Shown piece by piece: positions 28,530 through 37,185 of a stretch of DNA of 64,000 bases (position 1 is the stretch's first letter; each line of letters starts with the position of its first letter). The position numbers and the translations under genes are program-made. The DNA comes from Weissella confusa (lineage in GTDB: Bacteria; Bacillota; Bacilli; Lactobacillales; Lactobacillaceae). The DNA is taken from the NCBI RefSeq assembly GCF_004766315.1, contig NZ_PVSN01000014.1, positions 1-64,000 of the forward strand, given 5' to 3'. The notes under the pieces are model-generated. The model was not told the origin of the DNA, made no database searches, and saw nothing but the letters and a program-made list of their open reading frames with translations.

Positions 28530-29300
28530 ATGGAAACTATTACATCAGTACAAAATGGCCGTGTTAAGTCATGGCAAAAGTTGCAAACGAAGAAGGGTCG
28601 CCAAGCAAGTAAGACATATTTGCTTGATGGCTGGCATTTGGTCCAAGAGGCCATTCAACACGATGGTAAGTTGCACGCAATTATGGCAACACCAGAACAA
28701 TTGGCAGAACACCAAGATGACTTGCCAATTGGGGTACCGGTATTTGAAATTACGGCCGATATCGCTAAGAAGCTATCAGACTTGGTAACGCCACAAGGTA
28801 TCTTTGCGGAAGTCTCATTGCCAACAGCAACGCGTGAGCCACAATTTATTCACGACGGGGCTTGGTTGTTCTTAGATGCGATTCAAGATCCGGGTAATGT
28901 TGGGACAATGATTCGTACGGCAGACGCAGCTGGCTTTGCCGGTGTTGTGTTTGGGGATGGATCAGTTGATCCTTATTCACCAAAGGCATTGCGTGCTATG
29001 CAAGGATCACAATTCCACATGACGTTGACGACTGGAAACTTGCAAGAGTGGACGGCAGCATTTACGCAAAACGACATGAACGTCTATGGTACACAATTGG
29101 ATCCAGAAGCCGCCGACTTGTTCACTATTCCAGCGCAAACACAATTTGCGTTGATTATGGGAAACGAAGGTCAAGGTATGAATCCTGAATTGGCCAAGAT
29201 GACAACGAAGAATCTTTACATCCCAATTTCTGGCCAAGCTGAATCACTAAACGTTGGTGTGGCAGCTGGTATTGCGATGTTCGCGTTGAAGGCACGCTAA
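28530..29300 (+). CDS. TrmH/SpoU-family RNA 2'-O-methyltransferase
   Basis: A 256-residue SPOUT enzyme: an N-terminal L30e-like substrate domain (VKSWQKLQTKKGRQ, YLLDGWHLVQEA) and a C-terminal knot with the three motifs LDAIQDPGNVGTMIRTADAAG, ALIMGNEGQGM (as FALIMGNEGQGMN) and LYIPISGQAESLNVGVAAGIAMF. Methylates ribose in rRNA or tRNA using SAM; the site is unknown. In Bacilli this gene often precedes pheS. No ribosome-binding site precedes the ATG, and a TATAAT sits 8 bases upstream, so translation may be leaderless. Confidence 0.92.
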   Translation: METITSVQNGRVKSWQKLQTKKGRQASKTYLLDGWHLVQEAIQHDGKLHAIMATPEQLAEHQDDLPIGVPVFEITADIAKKLSDLVTPQGIFAEVSLPTATREPQFIHDGAWLFLDAIQDPGNVGTMIRTADAAGFAGVVFGDGSVDPYSPKALRAMQGSQFHMTLTTGNLQEWTAAFTQNDMNVYGTQLDPEAADLFTIPAQTQFALIMGNEGQGMNPELAKMTTKNLYIPISGQAESLNVGVAAGIAMFALKAR

Positions 29301-29355
29301 AGCCTAGTTTGAGGTTGATAAGGTACTGTTAATCATGCAAAGAGGGGGCTTTTAT

Positions 29356-29835
29356 ATGCAAGATTGGCAACGCGATACCGCGTATTATAATATCGTGAAA
29401 GATTTGTTGGCCCATCCCCAAGTGCAAGAGTTGGCTAATTACACCCAACACCACCACTCGGATCGGCTAACCCATTCAATTGCGGTTTCATATGTAAGCT
29501 ACAAGTGGGCATTACGTCTTGGCTTGAATGCAACTGCGGTCGCACGAGCTGGTATTTTGCACGATCTCTTCTTTTATGATTGGCGTACCACGAAGTTCGA
29601 GCTAGGAACGCATGCGTTTATTCATCCCCGTGTTTCACTAAGAAACGCTGAGAAGATTACGCAGCTATCACCGATGGAAAAGGATATTATCCTGAAGCAT
29701 ATGTGGGGCGCAACGGCTGCGCTACCACATTATCGCGAAAGCTTTTTGCTGGATTTGGTCGATGATTATATGGCGGTCGCTGAGTTTTTCTCACCGGCAT
29801 CAGCCCGCGTCAAGCGACTGTTCCATGCACATTAA
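29356..29835 (+). CDS. HD-domain phosphohydrolase
   Basis: A 159-residue protein with the metal-binding HD pattern: His in RLTHSIAVSYVSY, the HD pair in GILHDLFFYDW, further His at HAFIHPR and a final Asp in DLVDDYMAV. Family members hydrolyse nucleotides or related phosphates; the substrate is unknown. The start at 29356 follows AGAGGGGGC; an in-frame ATG at 29335 lacks a site. It shares the strand and short gap with the methyltransferase gene, so it is probably co-transcribed. Confidence 0.85.
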   Translation: MQDWQRDTAYYNIVKDLLAHPQVQELANYTQHHHSDRLTHSIAVSYVSYKWALRLGLNATAVARAGILHDLFFYDWRTTKFELGTHAFIHPRVSLRNAEKITQLSPMEKDIILKHMWGATAALPHYRESFLLDLVDDYMAVAEFFSPASARVKRLFHAH

Positions 29836-29836
29836 A

Positions 29837-29880
29837 GCATAATAAAAGAGCGCATCCAACGATGCGCTCTTTTATTATGC
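29837..29880. terminator. Bidirectional terminator, 20-bp perfect stem
   Basis: 29837-29856 pairs perfectly with 29861-29880 around CAAC; A/T runs on both arms serve both convergent genes. The last codons of the MFS gene (to 29875) lie inside the stem. Confidence 0.9.
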
Positions 29881-31071
29881 TTTCACACGGCGGCCGTGTA
29901 CCAAGTGGTAAACAACCAAGCCGATTACCGTAATGGCGACCATGACCATAAAGAGGTGACGATAACCAAGGTAAGGTTCGAAAAGTCCGATAATTGAAGG
30001 ACCGAAACCAAGTGATGCTTCATAGGCGATGAAGTAGGTTGCTGTGGCCTGCGTCAAACGATCAGCCGGAATCATTTGTGAGGTGGTTGATTGGACCGCA
30101 GACTGGAAGTTACCGAAACCGACACCGATGAAGATGGCAGCTAGCAACATCATCCAACCGTTTACCATTGTGGCCAATAGTAGCAATCCAATCGCTAGAA
30201 TAACCAATGACGGATAAATGACGTAGTTTTCGTTCTTGCGATCCATCAAGCGACCGACGAGCGGACGAGATAGCAAGATGACGAAAGCGTAAACCAAGAA
30301 GAAGTATGACGCGAACGTCACCAAGTGTAATTGACTTGCGAAGAAGTCCAAGTCGGCTTGCAAAGCAGCGTAACCAATTGTCACGAAACCAAGGGTCAAT
30401 GAAATTGGCAATACACGTGGTTCCATCAAGGTACGAATGTCGAAACGTTGGTTGGCTTGCTTAGCGACCGGCTTGGTTTCAATGTAAACCTTGTCTGACT
30501 TGACGAATAGGGATGCGATTAAAGCGACCAAACCAGTCAAGAACTCAAGCCAGAATAGCGTACTATATGAAGCGTGTTGCGTGATCAACAAAGCCAAGAA
30601 AGGACCGAACGCCGTACCAAGGATTGTGGCCAAAGAGAAATAGGCAATTCCTTCAGCGCGTCGCTCGGTTGGAATGACGTTGATGACAGCTGTGTTTGTC
30701 ACAGTACCGGTAATCCCGACTGACAATCCTTGGATGAAACGGACAACAAGCAAATAAATCAAACTGCCTTGTAGCTGATAGGCCAGTAGCACAGGAACCA
30801 AAATTGCCATACTAATGATGGTCAATTGGCGCGCACTGAACTTGGTGGTTAAGATACCAGCTGAAAAGCGAGCAATCATCGTACCAATAATTGTCATACC
30901 GGTCACCAGACCAGCCATGGCATTGCTGACATGATACGTTGCCACAGTGTAGGGGCCGATAATGACAAAAAGACTATAGAACGTTACCATGCCCAAAATT
31001 TGAATAACAAAGAGCTGGATAAACGTTGCATTAAAGATACGGGAATCTGATTTTTGAGACGTAATAAACAC
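29875..31071 (-). CDS. Major facilitator superfamily transporter (drug exporter type)
   Basis: A 398-residue protein with 12 hydrophobic segments. The loop between TM2 and TM3 has the motif-A-like GTMIARFSAGILTTKFSARQ, and the repeat in the second half is RPLVGRLMDRKNENYVIY. TM5 carries GTAFGPFLALLITQ. These point to the DHA1-like MFS exporters; the substrate is unknown. The start is GTG 31071 with a weak AGAAAG upstream. An HxlR-type regulator is encoded divergently 375 bases away and may control it. Confidence 0.87.
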   Translation of the reverse strand: MFITSQKSDSRIFNATFIQLFVIQILGMVTFYSLFVIIGPYTVATYHVSNAMAGLVTGMTIIGTMIARFSAGILTTKFSARQLTIISMAILVPVLLAYQLQGSLIYLLVVRFIQGLSVGITGTVTNTAVINVIPTERRAEGIAYFSLATILGTAFGPFLALLITQHASYSTLFWLEFLTGLVALIASLFVKSDKVYIETKPVAKQANQRFDIRTLMEPRVLPISLTLGFVTIGYAALQADLDFFASQLHLVTFASYFFLVYAFVILLSRPLVGRLMDRKNENYVIYPSLVILAIGLLLLATMVNGWMMLLAAIFIGVGFGNFQSAVQSTTSQMIPADRLTQATATYFIAYEASLGFGPSIIGLFEPYLGYRHLFMVMVAITVIGLVVYHLVHGRRVKA

Positions 31072-31445
31072 CTAACTTTCTATAAAAAACAAATTTTTAG
31101 TATACACCTCAAAAAAATCGTCTTCATAGTTAATCGTTTTAGAAGGACAATTTTTGTATTGAAAAACGTCAATTCGACAACCGTTTAAAACGTTTAACCC
31201 TATGTAAATCAAGGCTCGTGCATAGTTTGTCTTTATTTCGTGCAGAGTTTATTCGTAAAAAAATCACAATTCTGGTTTTATAATGTAAGTATCAAAAGTG
31301 AGAAAAAAACAGAAACGTGTCGCACAAGTTGTCCTTTTTCCGAGTACGGAAACGTGACTTAATTTGTGAAGAGCGTTACAATTAAATAACTTATAAAATA
31401 TAAATAAAAATCCGATTAGAACTAGAGTATTAGGAGACAGTAATT
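31072..31445. other. Divergent intergenic region MFS/HxlR
   Basis: About 375 bp, AT-rich, without a gene. It must hold promoters for both genes. It has CGTTT-containing repeats (e.g. GTTTAAAACGTTTAAC at 31183-31198) that could be an operator, but they do not match a known consensus. The stretch 31260-31445 is suited to a promoter for the HxlR gene. Confidence 0.45.
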
Positions 31446-31778
31446 ATGGCAGTAGCATCACATGAAGTAGTAGCAAACACATTGTGCGACAAGTTTATCG
31501 CAACGTTTGATATCTTGGGACGTAAGTGGAATGGCTTGATCATCGAAGTATTGTTGAACAACGGCCCACGTCGTTTCAAGGATTTGGCGCAAGCTGTGGC
31601 GAAGTGCTCAGACCGTGTTTTGGTTGAGCGTTTGAAGGAATTGGAAGCAGCTGGAATCGTTGAGCGTCGTACATATGAAGACTCATCATTGATTGAATAC
31701 GCTTTGACTGAGCATGGTGAGTCAATGCGTCCTATGATGGCTGCCATTCACGAATGGTCAGACAACTGGAACGCCTAA
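31446..31778 (+). CDS. HxlR-family winged-helix transcriptional regulator
   Basis: A 110-residue regulator: LCDKFIATFDILGRKWNGLIIEVLLNNGPRRFKDLAQ (wing-helix core beginning with the conserved Cys region), SDRVLVERLKELEAAGIVERR (recognition helix) and YALTEHGESMRPMM. HxlR dimers respond to electrophiles or oxidants in several Bacilli through this Cys; here its role is untested. AGGAGA precedes ATG. It is divergent from the MFS exporter. Confidence 0.9.
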   Translation: MAVASHEVVANTLCDKFIATFDILGRKWNGLIIEVLLNNGPRRFKDLAQAVAKCSDRVLVERLKELEAAGIVERRTYEDSSLIEYALTEHGESMRPMMAAIHEWSDNWNA

Positions 31779-31793
31779 TTAATCAGTGACATT

Positions 31794-31833
31794 AAAACCA
31801 GTGAACAAGGGGGAACGCGTTCGCTGGTTTTTT
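31794..31833 (+). terminator. Terminator of the HxlR gene
   Basis: AAAACCAGTGAAC pairs with GTTCGCTGGTTTT (one wobble), then T's. Confidence 0.8.
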
Positions 31834-31842
31834 GCATACCGG

Positions 31843-31870
31843 TTGCGAATGACTGATAATGTTGTACAAT
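31843..31870 (+). promoter_or_regulatory. Promoter of the pheST T-box transcript
   Basis: -35 TTGCGA (31843-31848), 16-base spacer, -10 TACAAT (31865-31870). Confidence 0.6.
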
Positions 31871-31879
31871 AATATAAGA

Positions 31880-32107
31880 AACTTTGAATGACCTAGTAAG
31901 TTGGTATGTCGTTTTAGAGAGTGGGCGCTGGTGAAAATCCCATCGACATTAAAACTGAATTTCAGTCAGGAGTTCATTGGTTGCAAGGCCTTTGCGGTTC
32001 ATCACCGTTAACGGATGTCCGAGGGCCGTCTTAAGTGACGACTAAAGTAGGGTGGTACCACGTTAATGAGCGTCCCTGTGACAAGTTATTTGTCGCAGGG
32101 ACTTTTT
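31880..32107 (+). promoter_or_regulatory. T-box riboswitch, phenylalanine specifier
   Basis: Leader RNA sensing uncharged tRNA-Phe. Stem I is closed by AATGAC/GTCA-type pairing and holds a specifier loop with AGTA on the 5' side (31895-31898) and GAATTTCA on the 3' side; the specifier is TTC (31961-31963) followed by the usual purine. The T-box AGGGTGGTACCACG lies at 32049-32062 and the competing terminator is GTCCCTGTGACAA / TTGTCGCAGGGAC plus T5 at 32072-32107. High uncharged tRNA-Phe favours read-through into pheST. Confidence 0.95.
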
Positions 32108-32138
32108 ATTTTGATTTTATTTTCTAAGGAGACAAACC

Positions 32139-33179
32139 ATGAGTTTACAAGACGAGCTCACGCAATTGCGCGATCAAGCATTGGGCGAGATTGAAGCAAC
32201 GACTGACTTGAAGGCTTTGAACCAAGTGCGTGTTAACTGGCTTGGTAAAAAGGGACCGTTGACTGAAGTGTTGCGCGGTATGAAGGATTTGACGCCAGAA
32301 GAGCGCCCTGTTGTGGGAGCTTTGGCTAACGAGGTACGCGATGCCTTGACTGAGGCCATTGCGACACGTCAAACGTCATTGGAAGAGGCAGCTTTGAATA
32401 CCCAATTGGCAGCTGAAACGTTGGATGTTACGTTGCCAGGTCGTGCGACTGTACAAGGTCAACCACACGTGTTGCAACAAATCATTGAGTCATTGGAAGA
32501 TCAATTCCTTGGCATGGGTTACCAAGTCATTGAAGGTCCTGAAGTTGAGCAAGATAAGTACAACTTTGAGATGATGAACTTGCCAAAGGATCACCCAGCC
32601 CGTGATATGCAAGATACGTTCTACGTCACGCCTGAAATCTTGATGCGTACGCAAACGTCTCCTGTGCAAGCTCGTACATTGGAGTCACACGACTTTAATG
32701 CTGGACCTTTGAAGATGGTTTCACCAGGTCGCGTTTACCGTCGTGACACAGACGATGCCACGCACTCACACCAATTCCACCAAATGGAAGGATTGGTTAT
32801 CGACAAGCACATCACGATGGGTGACTTGAAGGGAACGCTTTTGGCAGTTGCCCGTAAGTTGTTCGGTGAGGACCACGAAATTCGTTTGCGTCCTTCATAC
32901 TTCCCATTCACGGAGCCTTCAGTTGAAGTTGACGTGTCATGGAACGCTGTGACACCAGACATGGCCCCTGAAGACATCGAGTGGATCGAAGTGCTTGGTG
33001 CTGGTATGGTGCACCCTAACGTTTTGCGCATGGCCGGTGTTGACCCGGAAGTTTACGGCGGATTCGCCTTTGGCTTGGGACCTGACCGTTTTGCAATGTT
33101 GAAGTATGGTGTCGAAGACATCCGTAACTTCTACTTGAACGACGTGCGTTTCTTGACGCAATTTGACCAGAAAGGATAA
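32139..33179 (+). CDS. pheS: Phenylalanyl-tRNA synthetase alpha subunit
   Basis: A 346-residue class II synthetase subunit holding the catalytic site of the alpha2-beta2 enzyme. N-terminal coiled coil (1-90), then class II motifs: [17 protein letters not shown] (motif 1/2 area), [27 protein letters not shown] (motif 2) and [18 protein letters not shown] (motif 3). The site AAGGAGA precedes ATG. It is controlled by the T-box leader and followed by pheT after 9 bases. Confidence 0.97.
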   Translation: MSLQDELTQLRDQALGEIEATTDLKALNQVRVNWLGKKGPLTEVLRGMKDLTPEERPVVGALANEVRDALTEAIATRQTSLEEAALNTQLAAETLDVTLPGRATVQGQPHVLQQIIESLEDQFLGMGYQVIEGPEVEQDKYNFEMMNLPKDHPARDMQDTFYVTPEILMRTQTSPVQARTLESHDFNAGPLKMVSPGRVYRRDTDDATHSHQFHQMEGLVIDKHITMGDLKGTLLAVARKLFGEDHEIRLRPSYFPFTEPSVEVDVSWNAVTPDMAPEDIEWIEVLGAGMVHPNVLRMAGVDPEVYGGFAFGLGPDRFAMLKYGVEDIRNFYLNDVRFLTQFDQKG

Positions 33180-33188
33180 GCAAACAAA

Positions 33189-35612
33189 ATGAAGGTTTCT
33201 GTAAATTGGTTGCGTGATTACTTGCCAATCGAGTTGCCAGCTGACGAGTTGGCCGAGAAGATTTCACGTACGACTGTTGAAATTGAAGGACAATACCAAC
33301 CACAAGCAAACATGAAGAATATCGTGATTGCCAAGGTATTGTCAGTTGTGCCTCACCCAGATTCAGACCACATGGTGATTACCCAAGTGGATGCTGGTGA
33401 GGATGAGCCTATCCAAATCGTGACGGGTGCCCCAAACGTTGCCGAGGGTCAAACGGTTATTTTGGCTAAGCACAACTCAATCGTTGGCGGTGGCCAAAAG
33501 ATTAAGAAGGGTAAGCTACGTGGTGAAGTCTCAAACGGTATGTTGACGGCTTTGCAAGAGCTTGGCTTTGACGACAAGGTTGCCCCTAAGGACTTTGAAG
33601 AAGGTATCTGGGTCTTTAACGACGTTGATGCAGCTGAATTGACACCCGGTGAGAATGCCTTGCATGTTTTGGGTATGGATGATGACGTGCTTGAGACGGG
33701 TATTACGCCTAACCGTGCTGACTTGTTCTCAATGAACGGTACAGCTTGGGAAGTTGCAGCCATCTTGTCAGAAGAGCCAACGTTGCCAACGTTCGAATTG
33801 ACGGAAACGTCAGAGAAGACGGCAGACTTGATTTCAGCTACGGCACCAGCTGACTTGGCCCCTAAGTACGCCTTGCGTGTGGTTAAGAACGTTGAAGTCA
33901 AGGATTCACCATTGTGGTTGCAACGCCGTTTGTGGACGATGGGAATTCGTCCAATTTCTAACGTTGTCGACGTGACGAACTTGATGTTGTTGACGTACGG
34001 TCAACCATTGCACGCCTTTGACTTGGATACCTTGCCAAGCAAGGATATTACGGTTCGTACGGCTAAGCCTGCTGAAAAGATTAAGACATTGGACGGCGTT
34101 GAGCGTGAAGCATCAGAAGGTGACATTGTGATTGCCGCTGGTGATGAAGCATTGATGTTTGCTGGTGTTATGGGTGGTGAGTCAACTGAAGTTACTGCTA
34201 AGACGACCAACATCGTTTTGGAAGGGGCTATCTTTGAGCCTAAGGCCATCCGTCACGCTGCTCGTGACCAAAACTTGCACTCAGAAGCATCAACGCGTTT
34301 CGAACGTGGTGTGAACGTTGAAGATACGTTTACGGCATTGGATCACGCGGCAGCTTTGATTGCTGAAATCGCTGGTGGTGATGTGACTGAAGGTCGTGTT
34401 GTTGCACAAGACTTTGATTACGAAGCACCAGTTGTTAAGGTGACGACTGCCCACGTTAACCACGTATTGGGAACGGAAATCACGGATGCTGAAATCTCAG
34501 CTATCTTTGATCGCTTGTTCTTCGACTACGAGTTGAACGATGGTGAATTCACTGTGACTGTGCCAGCCCGTCGTTGGGACATCACGATTGAATCTGACTT
34601 GGTAGAAGAAATCGCCCGTTTGTACGGTTACGACAACTTGCCAGCAACATTGCCAACTGGTGAAACGACACCAGGTAAGTTGACGCCAAAGCAAGCCTTG
34701 ATTCGTGCAACGCGCCACGACTTGGAAGGTTTGGGATTGAACCAAGCGATTTCATACGTGTTGACGACACCTGAGAAGGCTAACAACTTCCAATTGCATG
34801 ATGGGCAACCAATTCAATTGGACTACCCAATGTCACAAGACCGCCAACAAACGCGTGGTAGCTTGTTGACTGGTTTGCTTGATGACGTTGCGTACAACGT
34901 TGCTCGTAAGCAAGCTGATGTGGCTTTGTATGAGCAAGGTCGTGTCTTCGTTTCTAATGGGGATGCCAACCAATTGCCAGCTGAAATCGAGCACGTTGCC
35001 GGTGTTATCACAGGTAACGTCTTGCTACGTACTTGGGCAGAAGGTGCACAAAAGGCTGACTTCTTCGCTTTGAAGGGCATTGTTGAGCGTCTATTGGCTA
35101 ACTACGCTTTGGCTGAAGAGGTGCGCTTTGTGCCAACGACTGAGCGTGCTGAAATGCACCCAGGTCGTACGGCTGACATCTACGTTGGCGAGACGTTGAT
35201 CGGATTTATCGGTCAAGTACACCCATTGACGGCTAAGGCTTACAAGGTTAACGAAACGTACGCCTTTGAGTTGAACTTGGATGCCATCTTCGACTTGCCA
35301 AAGGTGAAGGACGGTTATGAAGTGGTATCACGCTTCCCAGCCGTTTCTCGTGACTTGGCCATCTTGGTTGATCGCGATGTGCCAGCCGCTGAATTGCGCG
35401 CTGCCATCGTCGCCGCTGGTGGTGAGTTGTTGCACGATGTTGAACTATTTGACGTTTACACAGGTGAAAACGTGGCTGATGACAAGAAGTCATTGGCTTA
35501 CGCATTGACATTCGTTGACGTTGAAAAGACGTTAGTTGATGAAGACATTAACGCAGCTGTTGAAAACATTACCGCTGCGTTGGCTGACCAATTTAGCGCC
35601 GAAATTCGTTAA
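33189..35612 (+). CDS. pheT: Phenylalanyl-tRNA synthetase beta subunit
   Basis: An 807-residue beta subunit. Seen in order: tRNA-binding OB fold (about 40-150, PHPDSDHMVITQVDAG), B3/B4 editing domain (about 210-385, GVMGGESTEV), B5 domain (about 405-475), the catalytic-like fold and the C-terminal anticodon-binding FDX-ACB domain (RFPAVSRDLAILVD, about 712-805). Length is standard. It is the second gene of the T-box operon. Confidence 0.97.
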   Translation: MKVSVNWLRDYLPIELPADELAEKISRTTVEIEGQYQPQANMKNIVIAKVLSVVPHPDSDHMVITQVDAGEDEPIQIVTGAPNVAEGQTVILAKHNSIVGGGQKIKKGKLRGEVSNGMLTALQELGFDDKVAPKDFEEGIWVFNDVDAAELTPGENALHVLGMDDDVLETGITPNRADLFSMNGTAWEVAAILSEEPTLPTFELTETSEKTADLISATAPADLAPKYALRVVKNVEVKDSPLWLQRRLWTMGIRPISNVVDVTNLMLLTYGQPLHAFDLDTLPSKDITVRTAKPAEKIKTLDGVEREASEGDIVIAAGDEALMFAGVMGGESTEVTAKTTNIVLEGAIFEPKAIRHAARDQNLHSEASTRFERGVNVEDTFTALDHAAALIAEIAGGDVTEGRVVAQDFDYEAPVVKVTTAHVNHVLGTEITDAEISAIFDRLFFDYELNDGEFTVTVPARRWDITIESDLVEEIARLYGYDNLPATLPTGETTPGKLTPKQALIRATRHDLEGLGLNQAISYVLTTPEKANNFQLHDGQPIQLDYPMSQDRQQTRGSLLTGLLDDVAYNVARKQADVALYEQGRVFVSNGDANQLPAEIEHVAGVITGNVLLRTWAEGAQKADFFALKGIVERLLANYALAEEVRFVPTTERAEMHPGRTADIYVGETLIGFIGQVHPLTAKAYKVNETYAFELNLDAIFDLPKVKDGYEVVSRFPAVSRDLAILVDRDVPAAELRAAIVAAGGELLHDVELFDVYTGENVADDKKSLAYALTFVDVEKTLVDEDINAAVENITAALADQFSAEIR

Positions 35613-35632
35613 AAATTGTCAATCAATTATTT

Positions 35633-35679
35633 AAAAGCCATCCGTTACTGGTATACTAACTAGTAACGGATGGCTTTTT
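35633..35679 (+). terminator. Terminator of pheST
   Basis: Stem AAAGCCATCCGTTACT / AGTAACGGATGGCTTT (16 bp perfect), T-run; an upstream in-frame start for the next gene would fall inside it. Confidence 0.9.
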
Positions 35680-35711
35680 GCTGTCATTGCATTTTAAGGA
35701 GAACGATAGAA

Positions 35712-36902
35712 ATGGAAGATTTAGCCCGCATCAACGGCAAAAAGTCTCGCAAAGGACTTTGGATTTCGTTGGTTGTGATTGTGATTCTGCTTATCGGCGC
35801 TGGTGTTGGTGGGTACCAATACTACACCATTCAAAAGGATAAGACGGATTATTCAGCATTGAATGTTAAGAATAAGAAGGATGTTCAAGTGCAAGTTAAG
35901 TCTGGTGCCACAGCATCAGAAATTACATCTGAATTGAGCAAGGCAAAGGTTTTGCGTTCAGAACGTGCTTTCATGAACTATGTGACGGTGAACAATGTCT
36001 CAGATTTGAAGGCAGGGTACTACTTGTTTAGCCCAGCTGATGATGTGAAGACAATTGTAAAGTCATTGCGTCAAGGTGGAGCTGCTTACCCATTGAACGG
36101 TAAGGATACGATTACCGTTCGCGAAGGTGAGACGATTGAAAACATTGCGACTGAGGTTGGTGAGAAGACAAACTTCACGAAGGATGAGTTCTTGAAGGCC
36201 GTTAACGACCAAGACTTCTTCAACCGCTTGAAGGAAGCTTACCCTGGTTTGTTGGATTCTGAAGTGGATAGCCAACAAGCAGGTGACATCCGTTACAAGT
36301 TGGAGGGATACTTGTACCCAGCAACTTATGACTGGAAGACGGCTAAGACTGTTAACGAGTTGATCAACCAAATGGTTTACCAAGACTACGTGCAAATGAA
36401 GGACAAGTTTGACGCCATTAAGAAGTCAGGCATGACCGTGCACCAAGTGTTGACGTTGGCGTCATTGGTTGAGCGTGAAGGAATTGACGAAGCAAGTCGT
36501 AAGACAATTGCAGGTGTCTTTGAAAACCGTTTGGCTATTAACATGCCATTGCAATCAGATATTGCAACGAAGTACGCGTTGGATACGAACAAGACGAACT
36601 TGACGAACGATGATGTTTCATCAGACAATCCATACAATTTGTATAAGTTCTCAGGTTACGGTCCTGGACCATTCAACAACCCATCATCACAATCAGTTGA
36701 TGCGGTTTTGAACCCTTCTGACCGTGATAAGGGTTACTTGTACTTCGTAGCTAACTTGAAGACTGGTAAGGTTTACTACTCAAAGGACTATGACGAGCAC
36801 TTGGGCAAGTCAGGTGATTTGGAAGCAACAAACCAATCAGTTGGAAATGAAGCAGATGCTAAGAATGCATCAAATTCATCAGCATCTTCATCATCAAAGT
36901 AA
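35712..36902 (+). CDS. mltG: Endolytic transglycosylase MltG (YceG-like)
   Basis: A 396-residue membrane protein with cytoplasmic KKSRK, one transmembrane segment (about 16-38), a LysM-like subdomain (about 60-140) and the YceG domain. The catalytic Glu lies in TLASLVEREG; ENRLAINMPLQSD and YNLYKFSGYGPGPFNNPS (as NPYNLYK...) are also typical. MltG cuts nascent glycan strands and is linked to peripheral wall growth in streptococci. A Ser/Asn tail follows. The start at 35712 follows AAGGAGA. Monocistronic, between two terminators. Confidence 0.94.
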   Translation: MEDLARINGKKSRKGLWISLVVIVILLIGAGVGGYQYYTIQKDKTDYSALNVKNKKDVQVQVKSGATASEITSELSKAKVLRSERAFMNYVTVNNVSDLKAGYYLFSPADDVKTIVKSLRQGGAAYPLNGKDTITVREGETIENIATEVGEKTNFTKDEFLKAVNDQDFFNRLKEAYPGLLDSEVDSQQAGDIRYKLEGYLYPATYDWKTAKTVNELINQMVYQDYVQMKDKFDAIKKSGMTVHQVLTLASLVEREGIDEASRKTIAGVFENRLAINMPLQSDIATKYALDTNKTNLTNDDVSSDNPYNLYKFSGYGPGPFNNPSSQSVDAVLNPSDRDKGYLYFVANLKTGKVYYSKDYDEHLGKSGDLEATNQSVGNEADAKNASNSSASSSSK

Positions 36903-36913
36903 TTACAGATATC

Positions 36914-36949
36914 AAGACATCTTAAGCGTTTGCTTAGGGTGTCTTTTTT
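36914..36949 (+). terminator. Terminator of mltG
   Basis: AAGACATC...GGGTGTCTT hairpin with inner AAGC/GCTT pairs and T7. Confidence 0.8.
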
Positions 36950-37185
36950 ATTGCTTCTTTATGACATAAACGTTGCAATTCCAAGTCGCGAAATGAGTTT
37001 TTTCTGAGTAATATCTTTATACTTTACTTAGAGTAGGAAATATCGGACAAAAGATAGATTTGCGAGATTAAGAGAGTTGGGTGAATCCCAATTATTCCGA
37101 ATAAAAAACGCGGAAACACGGGAAAGAAAGGGCAACTAACATGGCTAAAGATAACGAATAAAATAGTGCAAAGACGCACTACAAG

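Noticed and set aside
31183-31198. CcpA-like palindrome in the MFS/HxlR gap
   Set aside because: Three mismatches to the cre consensus, including key bases.
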